Below, piece after piece: positions 28,140 to 36,068 of a stretch of DNA of 64,000 nucleotides. How positions within the stretch are numbered: position 1 is the first letter of the stretch; each line of letters begins with the position of its first letter. Position numbers and translations under genes: made by a program. This DNA is from Aequorivita xiaoshiensis (GTDB lineage: Bacteria; Bacteroidota; Bacteroidia; Flavobacteriales; Flavobacteriaceae): positions 248,001 to 312,000 of the forward strand of contig NZ_JAIRBB010000002.1 of NCBI RefSeq assembly GCF_022008395.1, written 5' to 3'. The notes under the pieces are model-generated. The model had not been told where the DNA came from and ran no database searches. It worked only from the letters and a program-made list of their open reading frames with translations.

Positions 28140-28181
28140 TTAAAGTTTTAATTTTACAACCAATAAATATACCCTTTTGCT

Positions 28182-29204
28182 TTGACAGAAAAAGAATGTT
28201 ACATCTTAGGAATCGAATCCTCTTGTGATGATACTGCTGCTGCGGTAATCAACAACGGAAAAATACTCAGTAATGTTGTTGCTACACAAGCTATTCACGA
28301 ACAATACGGTGGTGTTGTTCCTGAACTTGCTTCGCGTGCACATCAGCAAAATATTGTTCCCGTAGTTCACGAAGCTTTACGCAAAGCAAATATCGACAAA
28401 AATCAGTTATCTGCCATTGCTTTTACTCGTGGACCAGGACTTATGGGGTCATTGCTTGTAGGTACCTCATTTTCAAAATCTTTGGCATTAGGATTAGGTA
28501 TTCCTTTGATAGATGTTAACCATATGCAAGCACATATACTGGCTCATTTTATTAAAGCTGAAGGACAATCGGCACCAAATTTTCCATTTTTAGCAATGAC
28601 TATTAGTGGTGGTCATACCCAAATCGTAAAGGTTACCAATTATTTTGAAATGGAAGTAATTGGCCAAACTATAGATGACGCTGTTGGTGAAGCTTTCGAT
28701 AAAAGTGCTAAAATACTCGGACTACCCTATCCTGGTGGTCCTTTAATAGACAAGTATGCACAGGTCGGAAACCCAAAAGCCTTTAAGTTTCCAAAGCCAA
28801 AAGTAGGATTAATGGACTTTAGCTTTAGTGGCTTAAAAACATCGGTACTTTATTTTGTGGAAAGGGAGGTTGCTAAAAATCCCAGTTTTATTTCTGAGAA
28901 CATAGAAGATATTTGTGCTAGTTTACAATTTACTATAGTTGATTATTTAATGGATAAACTTAAGAATGCGGTTAAGACGACGGGGATTAAGGAAATTGCA
29001 ATTGGTGGGGGTGTTTCTGCAAATAGCGGGATTAGAACTGCTTTAAAAGAAGCCGAATCTAAATACGGTTGGAAAACGCACATTCCAAAATTTGAATTCT
29101 GTACTGATAATGCTGCTATGATTGCTATAGTTGGAGAATTAAAATACAAAAATCAAATTTATGCTGAAAATAATGTGATAGCTTCAGCACGAATGAAATT
29201 TTAA
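28182..29204 (+). CDS. tsaD: tRNA N6-threonylcarbamoyladenosine (t6A37) transferase
   Basis: 340 residues, full length. It transfers threonylcarbamoyl from TC-AMP to A37 of ANN-decoding tRNAs together with TsaB and TsaE. Signatures: GIESSCDDTAAAV at the N-terminus, HMQAHILAHF with the metal-binding His pair, TISGGHTQIV, and GGGVSANSGIR with FCTDNAAMIA near the end. The start is a TTG at 28182; the upstream frame has a stop soon after and no ATG. It is divergent from tamB with under 50 bases between the two coding parts, so promoters of one must lie in or very near the other. Confidence 0.97.
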   Translation: MTEKECYILGIESSCDDTAAAVINNGKILSNVVATQAIHEQYGGVVPELASRAHQQNIVPVVHEALRKANIDKNQLSAIAFTRGPGLMGSLLVGTSFSKSLALGLGIPLIDVNHMQAHILAHFIKAEGQSAPNFPFLAMTISGGHTQIVKVTNYFEMEVIGQTIDDAVGEAFDKSAKILGLPYPGGPLIDKYAQVGNPKAFKFPKPKVGLMDFSFSGLKTSVLYFVEREVAKNPSFISENIEDICASLQFTIVDYLMDKLKNAVKTTGIKEIAIGGGVSANSGIRTALKEAESKYGWKTHIPKFEFCTDNAAMIAIVGELKYKNQIYAENNVIASARMKF

Positions 29205-29273
29205 AATTATTTCCAAAACGACATTGCTTTAAGTTTTTAGTTAAAAATGTAAGTAAAATTAAATACCTTTTAA

Positions 29274-29990
29274 ATGCAATTATTCTACAATCCAACCATC
29301 TCTAGTTCTGATAAAGATATTTCTTTCAATAAAGAGGAAAGTCGTCATATCGTCAAGGTTTTACGCATGAAGGAAGGTGATATTTTTAAAATAACCAATG
29401 GAAAAGGTGTTTTCTTTGATGCTGAAATTATTAACGCAAATCCTAAAGATTGTTCGGTTAAAATACTTTCGGAAGAAATGCAACCACCACTACCCTACCA
29501 ACTTCATTTAATTGTAGCACCTACTAAGCTTAACGATCGTTACGAATGGTTTTTAGAAAAGGCTACAGAAATTGGAGTAACTGAAATAACCCCAGTTATT
29601 TGTCATCATAGTGAACGTAAGGTTATTAAACCAGAACGCTATGAGAAGATATTACAAAGTGCCATGAAGCAATCTTTAAAAGCTTATTTACCTATTTTAA
29701 ATGAAGCTATTACATTTAAGGATTTTATAGATTCTAAAACCATTTCAGATGAATTAAAATGTATAGCGCATTGTGAAGATGGTACCACAAATAAAAAACC
29801 GTTAAAATCTGTATTACTGCCTAATAAAAATACTTCTATATTAATTGGTCCCGAAGGTGATTTTTCTCATGAGGAAATAGAAATGGCTAAAATTGCAGGA
29901 TATATTCCCGTTGCATTAGGCGAAAGCAGACTACGTACAGAAACTGCGGCAATAGTGGCTTGTCATAGTGTAGCGTTTATAAATGAATGA
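29274..29990 (+). CDS. rsmE: 16S rRNA (uracil-1498-N3)-methyltransferase
   Basis: 238 residues of the SPOUT class. It methylates U1498 of 16S rRNA using S-adenosylmethionine. Family marks are SRHIVKVLRMKEGD near the start (PUA-like domain), KLNDRYEWFLEKATEIGVTEI, CHHSERKVIKPERYEKI, AMKQSLKAYLP, and the knot region LIGPEGDFSHEEIEMA with LGESRLRTETAAI. It follows tsaD by about 70 bases and is probably co-transcribed. The gene is followed directly by the 117-bp repeat element. Confidence 0.96.
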   Translation: MQLFYNPTISSSDKDISFNKEESRHIVKVLRMKEGDIFKITNGKGVFFDAEIINANPKDCSVKILSEEMQPPLPYQLHLIVAPTKLNDRYEWFLEKATEIGVTEITPVICHHSERKVIKPERYEKILQSAMKQSLKAYLPILNEAITFKDFIDSKTISDELKCIAHCEDGTTNKKPLKSVLLPNKNTSILIGPEGDFSHEEIEMAKIAGYIPVALGESRLRTETAAIVACHSVAFINE

Positions 29991-29994
29991 AAAA

Positions 29995-30111
29995 ACCTAA
30001 CAGATTTACATTTTAATAAATTCTTATTTTTTACTTTAACAAATAGTCGGAGAACCAACCATTATAAAGTAAAAAGCGCTTTATAAAAATGAAAGAGTAA
30101 ATCTGTTAGGT
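29995..30111. repeat. 117-bp element with nested perfect inverted repeats
   Basis: Outer arms ACCTAACAGATTTAC (29995-30009) and GTAAATCTGTTAGGT (30097-30111) are perfect 15-bp inverted repeats. Inside, TTTTACTTTA (30029-30038) and TAAAGTAAAA (30065-30074) are perfect 10-bp inverted repeats, and AAAGCGCTTT (30073-30082) is a palindrome. A further imperfect pairing is CATTTTAAT (30009-30017) with ATAAAAATG (30083-30091). AAAA flanks both ends, which could be a short target duplication or chance. It starts five bases after the rsmE stop. It could be a MITE, a structured RNA or a terminator whose loop has been enlarged. The rest of the gap to 30290 holds the dyad listed next and nothing else recognisable. 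Confidence 0.7.
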
Positions 30112-30222
30112 AAAAGTTAGACTTGTTTTATTAAAATTGTGGGAATTAGAATATTAAATATAGTTACACATAACATACTTTTCTTTTATTTTTATTGTTT
30201 TGTCAATTTTTGTTACTATAAC

Positions 30223-30248
30223 TTACATTATAATGCAACATAATGTAA
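30223..30248. promoter_or_regulatory. 9-8-9 dyad upstream of the DUF4159 gene
   Basis: TTACATTAT (30223-30231) and ATAATGTAA (30240-30248) are perfect inverted repeats with an 8-base spacer, 42 bases before the ATG at 30291. A TATTTTTG -7-like element follows at 30277-30284. The position just upstream of a core promoter element would suit an operator; no regulator is known. Confidence 0.35.
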
Positions 30249-30290
30249 TTGCGTGACAGTATTGATTACTTATTTATATTTTTGAGGGCT

Positions 30291-30935
30291 ATGCGATTAA
30301 TAATTTTATCTTTTTTTTTATGTATTTACACTACAACTTTACAAGCTCAAGAAATTGCAGTCTTGGAATATGGAGGTGGTGGTGATTGGTATGCAAATCC
30401 CACATCATTACCTAATTTGGTAAAGTTTTGCAATGAAAATATAAATACAACTATTAACGAAAAGACTAAAACCGTTACTCCAGCTAGTATTGATATCTTT
30501 GATTATCCTTTCGTGCATATGACAGGCCATGGTAATGTTTTCTTCTCTGCAGAGGAAGCTGAGAATCTAAGAAATTACTTGTTTAGTGGTGGTTTCTTAC
30601 ATATAGACGACAATTATGGAATGGATACTTATTTGCGAAAAGAGATTGTTAAGTTATTTCCTAACAAAGAATTAAAAGAATTACCTGCTAACCATCCTTT
30701 ATTTAATTACCATTTTAAATTCCCAAATGGAATGCCTAAAATTCACGAACACGATGGTTTAAGACCTCAAGCTTTCGGAATATTTGAAGGAGACAGACTT
30801 TTGCTACTCTATACCTATGAAACAGATTTAGGGAATGGTTGGGAAAATCCTGAAGTGCATAATGATCCTCAAGAAATAAGATTGAAAGCATTGCAAATGG
30901 GTGCAAACATTATTAAATACGTTTTTGAAAATTGA
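30291..30935 (+). CDS. DUF4159-domain exported protein
   Basis: 214 residues from the ATG at 30291, which begins a signal peptide (MRLIILSFFLCIYTTTLQAQ); an upstream start at 30249 would mask it. The mature protein is one DUF4159 domain: LEYGGGGDWYANPTSLPNL, FVHMTGHGNVFFSAEEAENL, GGFLHIDDNYGMD, and PNGMPKIHEHDGLRP. The fold is related to class-I glutamine amidotransferase-like proteins, but the catalytic residues of that class are not evident. It is probably periplasmic. Function unknown; in other genomes DUF4159 proteins occur beside MoxR/von Willebrand gene sets, which are not found here. Confidence 0.85.
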   Translation: MRLIILSFFLCIYTTTLQAQEIAVLEYGGGGDWYANPTSLPNLVKFCNENINTTINEKTKTVTPASIDIFDYPFVHMTGHGNVFFSAEEAENLRNYLFSGGFLHIDDNYGMDTYLRKEIVKLFPNKELKELPANHPLFNYHFKFPNGMPKIHEHDGLRPQAFGIFEGDRLLLLYTYETDLGNGWENPEVHNDPQEIRLKALQMGANIIKYVFEN

Positions 30936-31059
30936 TATATTGTACTTCATAATAGACCTATATTTAAATAATAATCTTACAATCAATCTATCAATTTTCA
31001 TCTTAAATACTTAACAAACATTTAGTTTTTCACAATTTGTTTTATAGTATATTTACCGT

Positions 31060-32157
31060 GTGAAAGTCACTGCAAGAGCAATAACACTAGGTATTTTAAG
31101 AGCACTAGCCGTATTGGTTGGAATCTGTATTTTGTTTTGGATTTTACACGAAATTCAGGCGCTTATCTTATATATCGGGTTAGCAATTGTGCTTTCACTA
31201 ATTGGCCGGCCGGTTGTAGTTTTCTTGAAAGACAAACTAAAATTCACCAACACATTAGCTTCAATAACTACCCTATTACTAATAATTGGAGTATTCAGCC
31301 TTGTATTAAGTATTTTTATCCCTATTATAATTGAACAAGGAAAGCATATTTCACAAATAAATTTTGATGAAGTTAAACGCGATTTAAACGAACTTAATAT
31401 TCAGGCAAGTGACTACTTAGGAGTAGATCACTTTCAACTAGTTGAAGCCGTTAAAAGGACATCGTATGCAAAAAATTTGGATGTGGATATTATACCGAGC
31501 TTCGTAGATATACTCTTTGGAAATATTGGTTCCACTGTAATAGGATTATTTTCAGTATTATTTATTCTATTTTTTCTACTTAAGGACGAGGGATTGATTG
31601 CACGATCTGTATTGTCTTTTGCAAAAAATAAGAATGAAGCAAGATTCAAGAGGATATTGATTAAAATTAAAGAGCTGTTATCTAGGTATTTTATTGGAAT
31701 TGTATTTCAAATTTTAATCCTAGCACTATTCTACTCCGTACTTTTATTGTATATAGATATAAACGACGCTATAGCTGTTGCTCTAATTTGTGCTTTCTTA
31801 AATATTATTCCGTACCTAGGTCCATTAATTGGTTGGGGGTTAATGTTACTTGTGATAGTTTCAAATAATTTAGCAGCAGATTTTTCGTCAGAATTATTAC
31901 CCTTATTAGTCATTGTTACGGTTGGGTATTCCATTGCGCAAATATTTGACAATTTTATATCACAACCTGTAATTTTTGGTCATAGCGTACGATCGCATCC
32001 TTTAGAAATCTTTATTTCTATTATTATGGCTGGGTTTATTTTTGGAATACCAGGGATGATACTTGCAGTACCTACTTACACTGCAATAAAAGTTATAGCG
32101 AAAGAATTTCTTTCTGAGTATAAAGTTGTAAAACGCCTAACAAGAAATCTATACTAA
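31060..32157 (+). CDS. AI-2E (TqsA/PerM) family membrane transporter
   Basis: 365 residues, GTG start at 31060. About eight hydrophobic segments, arranged as in the family: two at the N-terminus (ITLGILRALAVLVGICILFW and the next), a central cytosolic-looking helix region, then LFILFFLLKDEG and a C-terminal cluster with NIIPYLGPLIGWGLML, IFDNFISQPVIFG and FGIPGMILAVPTYTAIKV. Members export autoinducer-2 or exchange ions; the substrate cannot be read from the sequence. Its stop codon is followed directly by the start of the methyltransferase gene. Confidence 0.92.
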   Translation: MKVTARAITLGILRALAVLVGICILFWILHEIQALILYIGLAIVLSLIGRPVVVFLKDKLKFTNTLASITTLLLIIGVFSLVLSIFIPIIIEQGKHISQINFDEVKRDLNELNIQASDYLGVDHFQLVEAVKRTSYAKNLDVDIIPSFVDILFGNIGSTVIGLFSVLFILFFLLKDEGLIARSVLSFAKNKNEARFKRILIKIKELLSRYFIGIVFQILILALFYSVLLLYIDINDAIAVALICAFLNIIPYLGPLIGWGLMLLVIVSNNLAADFSSELLPLLVIVTVGYSIAQIFDNFISQPVIFGHSVRSHPLEIFISIIMAGFIFGIPGMILAVPTYTAIKVIAKEFLSEYKVVKRLTRNLY

Positions 32158-33324
32158 TTGTTTAATAAGTCAATTTTAAATACCGAAGTTCAAGATTTTA
32201 TAAGAAATTTTGAAGGGGAGACTTCTAAGCTGGCTTTCAGCGGAAGTCCATTTGAAGCAGTTAGTATTCGAGAGTTGCTCCAACAAATTGAAAGTCGAAG
32301 TAGAATAGAAAAGAAGTTACCCACTTGGTTTTCTACCCGAAATATTTTATATCCTCCAAAATTAAATCTGGAGCAAACGTCCTCAGAAATTACTTCAGAG
32401 TATAAAGCTTCTTTAGTGAAAGGAGAATTAATCGCGGACATTACTGGCGGATTTGGTGTGGATAGTTATTATTTTTCTAAAAAATTTGATGAAGTTCATT
32501 ACTTTGAGTTAAATGAATCTCTTTCGGAAATAGTGCGTCATAATTTTCAAGTTTTAGGTAGAAATATAAAGTGCTTCAACGAAGATGGATTAAACGAAGT
32601 ATTGAATAAGAAGTACCCGGTAATTTATGCCGATCCTTCACGTCGTCACGATAGTAAAGGAAAAGTTTTCTTTTTAAAAGATTGTCAGCCTAACATTCCC
32701 GACAATATTGATGAAATTTTAAGCAACTGTAAAGTTTTTCTTCTTAAGACCTCCCCTATGCTTGATTTAACAGTTGGTTTAAGCGAATTAAAAGACGTTT
32801 CAGAAATACATATAGTTGCAGTTGATAATGATGTAAAAGAGCTTTTATGGCTTCTAGAAAAAGGAAAAGCTTCTGAGTTAAAAATTAAAACTATAAATTT
32901 CACGAAAACCGAGCTTGAAGAATTTAATTTTAATTGGAATGAAACTGTAAAAGCAAAATACAGTTTGCCTCAAGAATATTTATACGAACCTAATGCAGCA
33001 ATTTTAAAAAGTGGTGCATTTGATTTGATATCAAAAAAGCTCAACTTAAATAAAATTGAAGTCAACACCCATTTATACACCAGTGATCATTTAATTGATT
33101 TTCCTGGAAGAAGGTTTAAAATTGAAAAGGTTGTTCCTTATAATAAAAAGGAAATTAAATCGGCTTTAGCGTTCAAGAAAGCAAATATCACGACCAGAAA
33201 CTTCCCAGAATCAGTTGCAACACTTCGTAAGAAATGGAAACTCTCTGATGGAGGGAATATTTACCTATTTTTCACAACCAATTTGGAAGGTAAAAGAGTA
33301 ATGATTGTATGCTCTAAGGTGTAG
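32158..33324 (+). CDS. Class I SAM-dependent methyltransferase with THUMP-like domain
   Basis: 388 residues starting with TTG immediately after the TAA of the preceding gene, so translational coupling is likely. The Rossmann methyltransferase motif I is ADITGGFGVDSYYF, followed by HYFELNESLSEIVRHN and the motif IV-like YADPSRRHDSKGKVFF, a DPSRR variant of the DPPY-like catalytic loop. The C-terminal third (YSLPQEYLYEPNAAILKSGAF onwards) is the THUMP-like region typical of this Bacteroidota family. An RNA substrate is probable but not known. A poly-T stretch after the stop could terminate transcription before the tRNA promoter. Confidence 0.85.
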   Translation: MFNKSILNTEVQDFIRNFEGETSKLAFSGSPFEAVSIRELLQQIESRSRIEKKLPTWFSTRNILYPPKLNLEQTSSEITSEYKASLVKGELIADITGGFGVDSYYFSKKFDEVHYFELNESLSEIVRHNFQVLGRNIKCFNEDGLNEVLNKKYPVIYADPSRRHDSKGKVFFLKDCQPNIPDNIDEILSNCKVFLLKTSPMLDLTVGLSELKDVSEIHIVAVDNDVKELLWLLEKGKASELKIKTINFTKTELEEFNFNWNETVKAKYSLPQEYLYEPNAAILKSGAFDLISKKLNLNKIEVNTHLYTSDHLIDFPGRRFKIEKVVPYNKKEIKSALAFKKANITTRNFPESVATLRKKWKLSDGGNIYLFFTTNLEGKRVMIVCSKV

Positions 33325-33408
33325 GACAAGTTTTTTTAATTTTTTTTCATTGTCATCTGCTTGATTTCAAATCAATTAAGAAATATCTAAAAAAAAAGCT
33401 CATTTTTG

Positions 33409-33440
33409 TTTGTGGGGATTAATAAGAAGGCATATATTTG
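33409..33440 (+). promoter_or_regulatory. Promoter of the tRNA cluster
   Basis: TTTG (33409-33412), exactly 20 bases, then TATATTTG (33433-33440), a near-ideal Bacteroidota -33/-7 pair. The expected transcription start is around 33446, about 30 bases before tRNA-Ser. Confidence 0.7.
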
Positions 33441-33476
33441 CACTCGCATTTCAGGATGCAAGTTCATAAAAAAATT

Positions 33477-33560
33477 GGAGAGGTGCCGGAGTGGTAACGG
33501 AGCAGATTGCTAATCTGTCGACGGGTAACCGTCGCCAGGGTTCGAGTCCCTGTCTCTCCG
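33477..33560 (+). tRNA. tRNA-Ser(GCT)
   Basis: Acceptor stem GGAGAGG pairs with TCTCTCC with discriminator G at 33560. The anticodon loop TTGCTAA carries GCT. The long variable arm (CGACGGGTAACCGTCG) is that of a class II serine tRNA, and the T-loop is GGTTCGAGTCC. CCA is not encoded. Length 84. Confidence 0.96.
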
Positions 33561-33644
33561 CATTGACTCGAAAAACTAAAGATCTTTATTTATACTGATA
33601 TTAGTTTTTAAAGTTAGAAATGTTAAAGTTCGCGAGAACTTTTT

Positions 33645-33719
33645 CGGGGTGTAGCGTAGCCCGGTTATCGCGCCTGCTTTGGGAGCAGGAGGTCGCAGGT
33701 TCGAATCCTGCCACCCCGA
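33645..33719 (+). tRNA. tRNA-Pro(TGG)
   Basis: Acceptor CGGGGTG pairs with CACCCCG; discriminator A at 33719. The anticodon arm CTGCTTTGGGAGCAG has TGG in the loop. The T arm is GCAGGTTCGAATCCTGC. Length 75, no encoded CCA. A terminator-like hairpin follows at once. Confidence 0.97.
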
Positions 33720-33720
33720 C

Positions 33721-33757
33721 AAAAAGCCGGACAATTAATATTGTTCGGCTTTTTTAT
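33721..33757 (+). terminator. Hairpin between tRNA-Pro and tRNA-Arg
   Basis: AAAAAGCCGGACAAT pairs with ATTGTTCGGCTTTTTT, a strong stem with a T-run. It implies that tRNA-Arg downstream gets either read-through or its own promoter, although no promoter fits in the short gap. Confidence 0.75.
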
Positions 33758-33765
33758 TTTTTATT

Positions 33766-33839
33766 GGTCGCGTAGCTCAGCTGGATAGAGCATCTGCCTT
33801 CTAAGCAGACGGTCCCAGGTTCGAATCCTGGCGCGATCA
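33766..33839 (+). tRNA. tRNA-Arg(TCT)
   Basis: Acceptor GGTCGCG pairs with CGCGATC (one G-T pair); discriminator A at 33839. The anticodon arm TCTGCCTTCTAAGCAGA has TCT in the loop. The D arm is GCTCAGCTGGATAGAGC and the T arm is CCAGGTTCGAATCCTGG. Length 74, no encoded CCA. Confidence 0.96.
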
Positions 33840-33844
33840 CACTC

Positions 33845-33869
33845 AATCCCCTTCTAAGGGGATTTTTTG
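33845..33869 (+). terminator. Terminator after tRNA-Arg
   Basis: AATCCCCTT, four bases, AGGGGATTTTTT: short strong stem with a T-run, six bases after tRNA-Arg and just before the convergent HD gene's stop. Confidence 0.8.
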
Positions 33870-33892
33870 TTTCTTATAATTTCTATTAAATT

Positions 33893-35938
33893 TTATTCAG
33901 GATATTCAACACGCAAATGGAAGATATTGTTCAGCTTTTTCTTTAAAACCTTTTTGATTGTTTCAATCTCCTTAAAAGTAATATCGGCATTTAGAAACTG
34001 TCCTTGCGCCATTTGATTATTAATAATCTTTTCTACAAACTCATCAATAATGGTTGAAGAAGGCTCTTTTAAACTCTTACTAGCAGCTTCTACACTATCT
34101 GCCATCATTAATATTGCAGTTTCTTTTGAAAAAGGTATAGGACCTGGATAAGTGAAGTCTTCAATATTGGCTTCTCCATGTAACTCTTTTTCCTTTTTAT
34201 AGAAATAATAGACCAAACTAGTACCGTGATGGGTTCTTATAAAATCAATCACTCTGTCTGGTAAATTATTTTTTCGTGCTATTTCAATACCCTTAATTAC
34301 ATGGTCAATAATTATTTTGGCACTTTCTTGAGGATCTAACTCGTTATGAGAGTTTATAGAATTGGCCTGATTTTCAGTAAACATTGTAGGGTTTAACATT
34401 TTACCTATATCGTGGTATAGCGCTCCTACTCTTACCAACATGCTATTAGCCCCAATTTCGTTTGCAGACGCTTCGGCAAGGTTTGCAACATTCAACGAAT
34501 GGTGAAATGTTCCTGGTGCCTTGTTCGATAACTCTTTTAAAAGTTTTGAGTTCGTATCACTGAGTTCTAAAAGTGAAACGTCTGAAACTAGTCCAAATAT
34601 TTTCTCGTAAAAGTAAATTAACGGATGGGCAAATAGTGTCGCTAAGCCACATAGTATAAAATACTGAAAACTTTGCCACTCCAAAGCTTGAACGTTCCCT
34701 TCTTGAATTACAAAAAAAGCAAAATAACCAATTATGTAAATCAATGTTATTTGACCTACTGAAATAAATAAATTAACTCGCTTGTAAAGTTCAGAAACAG
34801 TAAGAATTGTCACAATTCCCGCAATGAATTGCAAAAACATATATTCAAAACTGTTAGGTACAAGAAAGCCTAATAATAATATGGTTAACACATGAACAAA
34901 CAATCCAACACGTGGATCAAAAAAGGCTTTTAGAATTAATGGTAAAATACAGATGGGTACTATGTAAACATAGTCTGAATGCACTTTCAATACTAATGTG
35001 GTTAAGAAAACCATTAAAAAGATATTGAAAAATATAAATGTAACTTTGGTGTTGTTATTATATATATAAGGTCTATATTTTTTTAGGAATAGGAAAAGCA
35101 TTAAAAATACTAATGACACCAATATAGTGTATCCCACCAAAAGCCAGAGGTAGTTATTCTTACTCCAAATCTGACTTTCAAATTCAGCTTTTAGAGAATT
35201 CAAAATTTGAAACTTTTCACCTTCAACAACCTCCCCTTTAGCAATCACTCTTCCTCCCTTTTCAATTATTCCTCTATTTGGGTTCAGTGCTTTAATTTCA
35301 GATTCAATTGCAGCCTCAGTTAATTTGGAATTCAGTTTTACATTAGACTGTAATACATCGTTTAATATATTATAAAGTAAAGCTTGAGAGTCTTCAGTGT
35401 TATTCTTTTCAACTAATTGTCTTACGCTATTGTTTAATTTTTCTTTCTTAAATAGTTGAGAATAGTTCTGTTCTTCAATTTCATTTCCATTTTTTAAATA
35501 AATAAGACGATTACCTTCGTAATTAAATATTTCATCGGTAACGCCATTCTTATATATTTGAGAAATAAATCTTACCCCTATGTGTTCAATTTTATTTTTT
35601 GGGGTTTTATGCAGACTATCTACATATCTTAATGCGAGTTCTTCTTTAAAGTCTTCAATTACATTTTGTTCTACCTTACTATTGTATTCAAAATACGGAA
35701 TAGCATTAGCTCTAATTGCTTCTTTTTCTTTTTTTAGACTGTCTTCAGCCTTTTTGATTGTAAAACTAAATGGAGCATATAAGTTCTCATATTGCCATGG
35801 CTTTCCTTTTTGGAAATTGTATTTAAACTGTCCACCTTTAGGAAGAAAGTAAATTACTAAGAATGTGGCAAAAAAGAATAGAAAAACCTTATAAATAAGA
35901 GATTGGTTTTTTGCGAACAAAGAAAAATAGTTCCTCAT
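33893..35938 (-). CDS. 7TMR-HD family phosphohydrolase, PgpH-like
   Basis: 681 residues in the PgpH layout: an N-terminal membrane helix (VFLFFFATFLVIYFLP), an extracytoplasmic 7TMR-HDED domain of about 220 residues, a block of seven membrane helices (about residues 265-450), then a cytosolic HD domain. The HD motifs are visible: PGTFHHSLNVANLAEA, the HDIG core in GALYHDIGKMLNP, and RTHHGTSLVYYFY, with ILMMADSVEAAS closing the site. PgpH in Firmicutes hydrolyses cyclic di-AMP, so control of osmolyte or potassium balance through c-di-AMP is the likely role. Convergent with the tRNA cluster. Confidence 0.93.
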   Translation of the reverse strand: MRNYFSLFAKNQSLIYKVFLFFFATFLVIYFLPKGGQFKYNFQKGKPWQYENLYAPFSFTIKKAEDSLKKEKEAIRANAIPYFEYNSKVEQNVIEDFKEELALRYVDSLHKTPKNKIEHIGVRFISQIYKNGVTDEIFNYEGNRLIYLKNGNEIEEQNYSQLFKKEKLNNSVRQLVEKNNTEDSQALLYNILNDVLQSNVKLNSKLTEAAIESEIKALNPNRGIIEKGGRVIAKGEVVEGEKFQILNSLKAEFESQIWSKNNYLWLLVGYTILVSLVFLMLFLFLKKYRPYIYNNNTKVTFIFFNIFLMVFLTTLVLKVHSDYVYIVPICILPLILKAFFDPRVGLFVHVLTILLLGFLVPNSFEYMFLQFIAGIVTILTVSELYKRVNLFISVGQITLIYIIGYFAFFVIQEGNVQALEWQSFQYFILCGLATLFAHPLIYFYEKIFGLVSDVSLLELSDTNSKLLKELSNKAPGTFHHSLNVANLAEASANEIGANSMLVRVGALYHDIGKMLNPTMFTENQANSINSHNELDPQESAKIIIDHVIKGIEIARKNNLPDRVIDFIRTHHGTSLVYYFYKKEKELHGEANIEDFTYPGPIPFSKETAILMMADSVEAASKSLKEPSSTIIDEFVEKIINNQMAQGQFLNADITFKEIETIKKVLKKKLNNIFHLRVEYPE

Positions 35939-36005
35939 ATATTAATAACTTACAGTAAAGGTATAAATAAGGAATGAGTTATCCCAAAACCTATACCTGC
36001 AAAGA

Positions 36006-36036
36006 TTGATTTTTAAGATTGAAATCCGTAATTTCG
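36006..36036 (+). promoter_or_regulatory. Candidate promoter of the thiolase gene
   Basis: TTG (36006-36008), 20 bases, then TAATTTCG (36029-36036), one base off TAnnTTTG. The expected transcription start near 36043 leaves about 25 bases to the ATG at 36069. Confidence 0.5.
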
Positions 36037-36068
36037 CAGTCCTTATTTTTAATATTAAAAACAGTGAT

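Noticed and set aside
29200-30290. Insertion sequence after rsmE
   Set aside because: Inverted repeats are present but the 117-bp element holds no transposase; at most a MITE.
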